Below, piece by piece: positions 59,544-64,000 of a stretch of 64,000 nt of DNA. Origin of the DNA: Lysobacter sp. (GTDB lineage Bacteria > Pseudomonadota > Gammaproteobacteria > Xanthomonadales > Xanthomonadaceae); assembly GCA_027306995.1 (NCBI GenBank), contig DAHUXS010000021.1, positions 62,001 through 126,000 on the forward strand. Reading direction: 5' to 3'. Under the pieces are notes generated by a model. That model ran no database searches. It saw nothing but the letters and a program-made list of their open reading frames with translations, and was not told the DNA's origin. The position numbers and the translations under genes were made by a program. The first letter of the stretch is position 1. Each line of letters starts with the position of its first letter.

Positions 59544-60179
59544 ATGAACGCGCTCCCCCGTAATTGTTATGTGACCGGTACCGATACCGGCATCGGCAAG
59601 ACGCATGCCTCGGCGTGGCTGCTGCGCCAGCTCGCGCGGGAAGGTCGCCGCGTCGTCGGCATGAAGCCGGTCGCCAGTGGTTGCGCGTGGCGCGATGGCG
59701 AATGGCGCAGCGAGGATGCCGAAGCGCTGATCGCAGCATCGAATGTCGAGGCGCCCTATGCCGACGTCAACCCGTATGCGCTGGAGCTGCCGTTGGCGCC
59801 GGAGCTCGCCGCGCGCGATGCCGGCGTCGTCATCGATCCGATCAATCTCGTGGCTGCGCATTTCCGCTTGTCGCGGATCGCCGATGGCGTGGTCGTCGAA
59901 GGCGTTGGCGGTTGGCTGGCGCCATTGATGCCGCAGCTGGAGCAATCGGAGCTGGTGCGTTCGCTCAACCTGCCGGTGGTGATGGTGGTCGGCCTGCGCC
60001 TCGGTTGCGTGCACCAGGCGCGTGCGACCGCGCGCGCGATCCTCGCCGACGGTTGCGACCTGGTCGGCTGGATCGGGAACAGCATCGATCCCGCGATGTC
60101 GCATCGCGAAGACAACATCGCCATCCTCGATCGCGTGTTGCCGGTGCCGCGACTCGCCGTCCTGGAATGGGAAGGTTGA
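59544..60179 (+). CDS. bioD: Dethiobiotin synthetase
   Basis: A 211-residue ATP-dependent enzyme closing the ureido ring in biotin synthesis. P-loop GTDTGIGKTHAS, KPVASGC (substrate Lys), and VEGVGGWLAPL as the Gly-rich loop before the Mg site. Other biotin genes are not in the window. AAAGA upstream is a weak ribosome-binding site for ATG 59544. Confidence 0.93.
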   Translation: MNALPRNCYVTGTDTGIGKTHASAWLLRQLAREGRRVVGMKPVASGCAWRDGEWRSEDAEALIAASNVEAPYADVNPYALELPLAPELAARDAGVVIDPINLVAAHFRLSRIADGVVVEGVGGWLAPLMPQLEQSELVRSLNLPVVMVVGLRLGCVHQARATARAILADGCDLVGWIGNSIDPAMSHREDNIAILDRVLPVPRLAVLEWEG

Positions 60180-60187
60180 GCGACACG

Positions 60188-61003
60188 ATGAGGCATCCGC
60201 CGATCGGGCACCTGCTGCGCGAATGGCGCGGACTGCGCCGCCTCAGCCAGCTCGACCTCGCGCTGGAATCGGGCATCTCCACCCGTCATCTCAGCTACAT
60301 CGAAACCGGCAAGGCGCAGGCGGGCCGTGGCGTGCTCGCGCGGATCGCCGACGTGCTGGCGATGCCGTTGCGCGAACGCAATGCCTTGATGGTCGCCGCC
60401 GGTTACGCCCCGCATTACGCCGAAACCGCGTTCGATGCACCGGCGCTGGACATGATGCGACGCGCGGTCGGACTGATCGTCGCCCACCAGGAACCGTATC
60501 CGGCCTTCGTGCTCGATCGTTACTGGAACGTGCTGCAGGTCAACGACGGCGCGATCCGCATCAATGATCTGGTGATGTCGGGACGCCAGAGTCCGCACGG
60601 CAACATCCTCCATCAGGTGTTCGACCCCGCGGACATCCGTGCCTTCATCGTCAACTGGGAAGAGGTCGCGGAAAAATTCATTCGCCACCTCCACCAGGAA
60701 ATCGCCGCTTCACCGGGCGATGGCAGGGGGCAGGCCCTGCTCGAGGACATCCTGCGTTATCCCGGCGTGCCCAAGGATTGGCAGCATCGCGGTGCCCTTG
60801 GCGCGCCGTCGCCGATCCTGACGATGACCTTCCGCAGCAGTCGCGGCGAGCTCAGCTTCTTCGAAACCATCACCACCTTCTCGACGCCTCGCAACGTGAC
60901 GCTGGACGAGATGCGTATCGATTGCGCCTTTCCCGCCGACGATCACACCGCTGCCGTTTGCGCAGCGCTTGCCGCCGAGGCACGGGCGGCGAACGGGCAC
61001 TGA
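60188..61003 (+). CDS. XRE-family regulator with MmyB-like ligand domain
   Basis: A 271-residue regulator: helix-turn-helix about 6-62 (LLREWRGLRRLSQLDLALESGISTRHLS shows the fold; key part SQLDLALESGIS), then a MmyB-like PAS-type domain (about 100-265: PAFVLDRYWNVLQVN, ILTMTFRSSRGELSFFETITTFSTP). Related actinobacterial proteins bind fatty acids. It follows bioD by eight bases, but a regulatory link to biotin or acyl metabolism is guesswork. Confidence 0.85.
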   Translation: MRHPPIGHLLREWRGLRRLSQLDLALESGISTRHLSYIETGKAQAGRGVLARIADVLAMPLRERNALMVAAGYAPHYAETAFDAPALDMMRRAVGLIVAHQEPYPAFVLDRYWNVLQVNDGAIRINDLVMSGRQSPHGNILHQVFDPADIRAFIVNWEEVAEKFIRHLHQEIAASPGDGRGQALLEDILRYPGVPKDWQHRGALGAPSPILTMTFRSSRGELSFFETITTFSTPRNVTLDEMRIDCAFPADDHTAAVCAALAAEARAANGH

Positions 61004-61030
61004 TCGCGGCAATGACTTCGGGACATAAAA

Positions 61031-61054
61031 AAAGCCCGGCCGAAGCCGGGCTTT
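61031..61054 (-). terminator. Intrinsic terminator of the phasin gene
   Basis: Minus strand AAAGCCCGGC-TTCG-GCCGGGCTTT followed by a TTTT-rich run; 10-base stem with UUCG tetraloop. It also lies 28 bases past the MmyB-type regulator stop and could work on the plus strand more weakly. Confidence 0.88.
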
Positions 61055-61085
61055 CCACAACCACGAGGTAAAGCGTGAAGCGGTA

Positions 61086-61481
61086 TTACTTGCGGCGACC
61101 GGCGGTCTTGGCGACCTTCTCGACCTGCTCGGTGGCCTTCTTGGTGGCCTGCTCGAACTGACCCTTGGCGATCTGGCCGATGGTCTCGTTGGTCTTGACG
61201 GTGGACTCGTAGGCTTCCTGGCCGGCAACAACCGAGCGCTCAATGTTCTCGCGGGCGATCTGGACGCCGGCCGGAACGACTTCGCGCAGACCGTTGAGGT
61301 CACGGACGTCGAGCAGCTGGTTGAAGTAGGCGAAAGCGGCGCCGGTGTTTTCTTCGAAAGCGGCGAGCTGCAGGCCGAACACGTGCTCGACGTTCTGCAG
61401 GGCGAGGCGGTTGATGTGCGCGGCAGTCTCAGCGTACTGGCGCGTGTTCGCGGCGAACTGGTCGTTGAACTGCTGGTACAT
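61086..61481 (-). CDS. Phasin family protein
   Basis: A 131-residue mostly helical protein of the phasin family (phasins coat polyhydroxyalkanoate granules): QFAANTRQYAETAAHINRLAL, VEHVFGLQLAAFEEN, followed by an Ala/Lys-rich tail ending KVAKTAGRRK. The basic tail resembles DNA-binding phasins. ATG 61481 has GGAG seven bases upstream. No PHA synthase in the window. Strong promoter and terminator suggest high expression. Confidence 0.88.
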   Translation of the reverse strand: MYQQFNDQFAANTRQYAETAAHINRLALQNVEHVFGLQLAAFEENTGAAFAYFNQLLDVRDLNGLREVVPAGVQIARENIERSVVAGQEAYESTVKTNETIGQIAKGQFEQATKKATEQVEKVAKTAGRRK

Positions 61482-61527
61482 GGTGATGCTCCGTATGAAA
61501 CCGGCGGAATGCCGATTTGTGCGTCGC

Positions 61528-61556
61528 AGCATAACCCGGATTTTTGTGCAATGCAA
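61528..61556 (-). promoter_or_regulatory. Phasin gene promoter
   Basis: Minus strand TTGCAT (61556-61551), 17-base spacer, TATGCT (61533-61528). Places the transcript start about 40 bases before the ATG at 61481. Confidence 0.65.
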
Positions 61557-61583
61557 CAAGAGCCGGAAAGATTTCTAAACGGT

Positions 61584-61943
61584 TCAGTTTTGGCCGGTGT
61601 AGCGACAGCCCGAGGTGCAGGTCTCATGGACCACGACCTCGGCCAGCAGGGGCAGCTGCGGCTTCAGGCGGTCCCAGATCCAGATGGCCAGGCGTTCGCT
61701 GGTCGGGTTCTCGAGGCCGGGGATGTCGTTGAGGTAGTGGTGGTCCAGCTGGTCGTACAGGGGCCGGAAAGCGGTCTTGATGTCGGCGAAGTCCATCACC
61801 CAGCCGGTGTCCGCGCCGGGTTCGCCGCGCACGCGCAGTTCGACCCGGAAGCTGTGGCCATGCAGGCGCGCGCACTTGTGGCCTTCCGGCACGTTGGGCA
61901 GGCGGTGTGCGGCTTCGAGGGTGAAGATTTTGAAGATATCCAT
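61584..61943 (-). CDS. queD: 6-carboxy-5,6,7,8-tetrahydropterin synthase
   Basis: A 119-residue enzyme of queuosine biosynthesis, converting dihydroneopterin triphosphate. Zinc His residues in EAAHRL and LHGHSF, catalytic Cys in KCARLHGH, and [13 protein letters not shown] at the C-terminus (Glu/Cys region). ATG 61943 ([14 protein letters not shown]) is preferred to 61952. Other que genes are absent here. Confidence 0.92.
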   Translation of the reverse strand: MDIFKIFTLEAAHRLPNVPEGHKCARLHGHSFRVELRVRGEPGADTGWVMDFADIKTAFRPLYDQLDHHYLNDIPGLENPTSERLAIWIWDRLKPQLPLLAEVVVHETCTSGCRYTGQN

Positions 61944-62035
61944 GCGGCGCATATTGTCGCAGGTATTCCCGCTGCGACCTGATTGGTCCGGGTGTTGCCG
62001 GCTGAATCGGTCCGGTCATCGGAGATACGCTTTGT

Positions 62036-62581
62036 ATGCTGGGCTTGGGCCAACCCGGGACGATCGCGATGCGCCAGAACGCCAATGCCGGTTCATCAAT
62101 CGGAAGCACCGCCGGAACCTTGATCCTCGTCGCCGCGGCGATGGGGGCGATCGACCTCGCCATTGCGGCGATCTACTGGAATCTCCCGCTGGAACGCATC
62201 CTGCGCTCCGTCGCGCGCTGGTTCGTCGACATCAGGTCGATGGCGCCATTGGCGGCGGCGGTGACGGGCGCCTTCGTGCAGTTGGCGATGATGTTGCTGA
62301 TGATCCTTGGGGCGGTCCCGTTGGGCCGCTTGTTCGAATCCGGAAAGCCCGCGGTCCGCATCGCGATGCTCGGCCTGCTCTATGGCGGCGCCTTCTACAT
62401 CTTCCAGTTCCATGTCCTGTTGCCGATCTTCCATCCGCTGCCCGATCTGGGACTGCGCTGGGAGCTGGCGTGCATCGCCGATTACGCGCTGTTGCTGGGA
62501 CCGTGCGCGCTCTCCCTGGTTCATCTTCTGGCCCGGCCATCACCAATGCCCCGCGGGCACATCATGGCCGCGCCTGCTTGA
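62036..62581 (+). CDS. Hypothetical four-helix membrane protein
   Basis: A 181-residue protein not recognised. Four membrane helices at about 28-50, 70-95, 105-130 and 142-165, with His/Pro-rich stretches (FQFHVLLPIFHPLPDLG). The real start may be ATG 62069 (MRQNANAG). Followed by the isoaspartyl dipeptidase gene after about 30 bases, possibly co-transcribed. Confidence 0.55.
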   Translation: MLGLGQPGTIAMRQNANAGSSIGSTAGTLILVAAAMGAIDLAIAAIYWNLPLERILRSVARWFVDIRSMAPLAAAVTGAFVQLAMMLLMILGAVPLGRLFESGKPAVRIAMLGLLYGGAFYIFQFHVLLPIFHPLPDLGLRWELACIADYALLLGPCALSLVHLLARPSPMPRGHIMAAPA

Positions 62582-62612
62582 CGGTTTCCGGCCACCCCCG
62601 CACGCTGCGGTG

Positions 62613-63791
62613 ATGGCCAATTCGCTGCTGTTGCTCCGTAATGCCGATGTGTATGCGCCCGATGCGCTCGGACCTCGCCATCTGTTGATCGGAGGCGGCA
62701 AGGTGTTGTGGATGGGCGAGAGCGAGCCGGCACTGCCGGCGGCGCTGGAGGTCGAGACGCTCGATCTCGCGGGTTTGCGCCTGATTCCCGGTTTGATCGA
62801 TGGCCATGTCCATGTCACTGGCGGGGGCGGCGAAGCCGGATTCGCCAGCCGGGTGCCGGCGCCGTCGCTGTCGCGCTACACCACGGCCGGGGTGACTTCA
62901 GTGGTGGGATTGCTGGGGACGGATGACGCCGCGCGCGGGACTGCGGAATTGCTGGCGCAGGTGTATGCCTTGCGCGAGTCGGGATTGTCGGCGTGGGGGT
63001 ATTGCGGCGGCTACCACTTCCCGCCGACCACGCTGACCGGCACGGTGCGCGGCGACATCGCCTTCGCCGAACCGTTGATCGGCGTCGGTGAAGTGGCGAT
63101 CAGCGATCATCGTTCCAGCCAGCCAACGCTCGACGAAGTCTTGCGGCTGGCCTCCGAAGCGCACGTGGCCGGCCTGATGACCGGCAAGGCCGGCATCGTC
63201 CACCTGCATCTCGGCGATGGCGTGCGTGGCCTGGAACTGGTGAGGCAGGCGCTCGACACCAGCGAATTGCCGCCGCGGGTATTCCAGCCGACGCACGTGA
63301 ATCGCAGGAAGGCCCTGTTCGAGGAATCGCTGGCGTTGGCCCAGCGCGGCTGCCATGTCGACATCACCGCCTTCCCGGTCGAGGAGGGCGAGGACGCGTG
63401 GCCCGCCGACGAGGCCTTGCTGCGTTATCTCGCCAGCGGTGCGCCAGCGGAACGGGTCAGCATCAGTTCCGATGCTGGCGGTTGCCTGCCCTGCTTCGAT
63501 GGCGAGGGACGCGTCTGTGGCATGGACGTCGGTCATTCCGGCGCGTTGCTGGAAACGTTGAATGCATTACTGGCGCGCGGCCTGCCCCTCGAGCAGGCAT
63601 TGCCGGCCTTCACCCGCAATCCGGCGGCGTTGCTGCGCCTGCGCGGCAAGGGCACGATTGCGGTCGATGGCGATGCCGATCTGGTCGTGCTGGATGGCGC
63701 CGGCGCGGCGCATCACGTCTTGCTCGGCGGCGTTTTCCACGTGCGCGCGGGCGTGGCGGTGGTGCGTGGTATGTTCGAACATCAACACTGA
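62613..63791 (+). CDS. iadA: Isoaspartyl (beta-aspartyl) dipeptidase
   Basis: A 392-residue amidohydrolase-superfamily enzyme cleaving beta-aspartyl dipeptides. Metal pair His65/His67 in IDGHVHVTGGGG, substrate loop AISDHRSSQPT, LHLGDG, PTHVNR and catalytic Asp in SSDAGG. Where E. coli IadA has the carbamylated bridging Lys162 (GVKCAIS), this protein has Glu160 (GVGEVAIS). The next gene is a cyanophycinase, so beta-Asp-Arg is the likely substrate. Start ATG 62613; no clear ribosome-binding site. Confidence 0.88.
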   Translation: MANSLLLLRNADVYAPDALGPRHLLIGGGKVLWMGESEPALPAALEVETLDLAGLRLIPGLIDGHVHVTGGGGEAGFASRVPAPSLSRYTTAGVTSVVGLLGTDDAARGTAELLAQVYALRESGLSAWGYCGGYHFPPTTLTGTVRGDIAFAEPLIGVGEVAISDHRSSQPTLDEVLRLASEAHVAGLMTGKAGIVHLHLGDGVRGLELVRQALDTSELPPRVFQPTHVNRRKALFEESLALAQRGCHVDITAFPVEEGEDAWPADEALLRYLASGAPAERVSISSDAGGCLPCFDGEGRVCGMDVGHSGALLETLNALLARGLPLEQALPAFTRNPAALLRLRGKGTIAVDGDADLVVLDGAGAAHHVLLGGVFHVRAGVAVVRGMFEHQH

Positions 63792-63808
63792 GGGGGAAAT
63801 CGCAGCAC

Positions 63809-64000
63809 ATGTGTCCCAGCAAGGTCGCCGATGGCGCGCAGCGTGGTTGGATCGTTCCCATTGGCGGTGCGGAGGACAAGGAAAGCGACATGCGCGTGCT
63901 GCGCAGGTTCTTCGAGTTGTGTGGCGGCAAGGGTGCGGAAATCGCGGTGATTCCCACCGCCAGCCGTCTCAATGAGACCGGCGGGCGCTACGAACAGATC
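63809..64000 (+). CDS. cphB: Cyanophycinase, N-terminal part (3' end outside window)
   Basis: First 64 residues of a serine peptidase of family S51: IVPIGGAEDKESD and ELCGGKGAEIAVIPTASRL are typical of cyanophycinase, which cuts the Asp-Arg polymer cyanophycin to beta-Asp-Arg dipeptides. AGGGGGA precedes the ATG and the gene starts 17 bases after iadA. The catalytic Ser lies beyond the window. Confidence 0.85.
   Translation, partial: MCPSKVADGAQRGWIVPIGGAEDKESDMRVLRRFFELCGGKGAEIAVIPTASRLNETGGRYEQI

Noticed and set aside
62613-63791. Amidohydrolase near the aga genes as the missing GalNAc-6-P deacetylase (AgaA/NagA)
   Set aside because: The motifs AISDHRS, PTHVNR and SSDAGG, and the adjacent cyanophycinase, identify isoaspartyl dipeptidase instead.

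Overview
The window is a GC-rich, densely coded chromosomal segment with no tRNA, rRNA, insertion sequence or CRISPR array that I could see. Gene content points to a gammaproteobacterium of the Xanthomonadaceae (Lysobacteraceae), probably Lysobacter-like. The evidence is a pyruvate dehydrogenase E3 that carries its own lipoyl domain, DUF1415/DUF3297/YajQ proteins, the neighbourhood atpIBEFHAGDC - glmU - NtrYX-like pair - glmS, Oar-like TonB receptors, and an intergenic palindromic repeat built around GTGAAYCCATCCATGG. This placement is inference from family knowledge, not a database match.

Layout. 1-5.8 kb: end of a cation:proton antiporter, then a minus-strand set of envelope or secreted proteins (serine hydrolase, J-like membrane protein, DUF2167 protein, M28 peptidase). 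5.9-9.9 kb: small conserved proteins and the overlapping rRNA modification pair rsmC-rsuA, followed by a 329-base gap holding a complex palindromic repeat. 10-14.3 kb: aceF (PDH E2), an MscS-type channel and lipoyl-lpdA (E3). 14.4-16 kb: a secreted amidohydrolase and a small Cys-repeat protein. 16.2-23.3 kb: the full F1Fo ATP synthase operon behind a near-consensus promoter. 23.3-35 kb: GtrA-like protein, glmU and glmS flanking a seven-gene minus-strand cluster: HlyD-type adaptor, ABC ATPase, two FtsX-type permeases, an NTF2-like protein, a sigma-54 response regulator and its histidine kinase. That cluster is preceded by a textbook -24/-12 sigma-54 promoter with a dyad about 90 bases upstream, so the system probably drives its own expression.

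35-59 kb is the most interesting part: an apparent galactose / N-acetylgalactosamine glycan utilisation region. It has two SusC-like (Oar-type) TonB receptors; GH27, GH31 (with galactose-binding-type C-terminal domains), GH35 and GH109 hydrolases; an aldose epimerase; galactonate dehydratase; AgaS, a ROK kinase and AgaZ/KbaZ; and two regulators (FadR-type GntR, and AgaR of the DeoR family). Two candidate operator motifs link the genes into two regulons: TTRTATGATNNATATG before the GH27 receptor operon and before dgoD, and TTTCGAAA plus TTGAC in the divergent promoter between GH31 and agaS. Deacetylase, tagatose bisphosphate aldolase, galactose dehydrogenase and an inner-membrane sugar transporter are not in the window.

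59-64 kb: free-methionine sulfoxide reductase, bioD, a MmyB-type regulator, a phasin, queD, an unknown membrane protein and the start of a cyanophycin-degradation pair (isoaspartyl dipeptidase followed by a cyanophycinase cut by the window edge).
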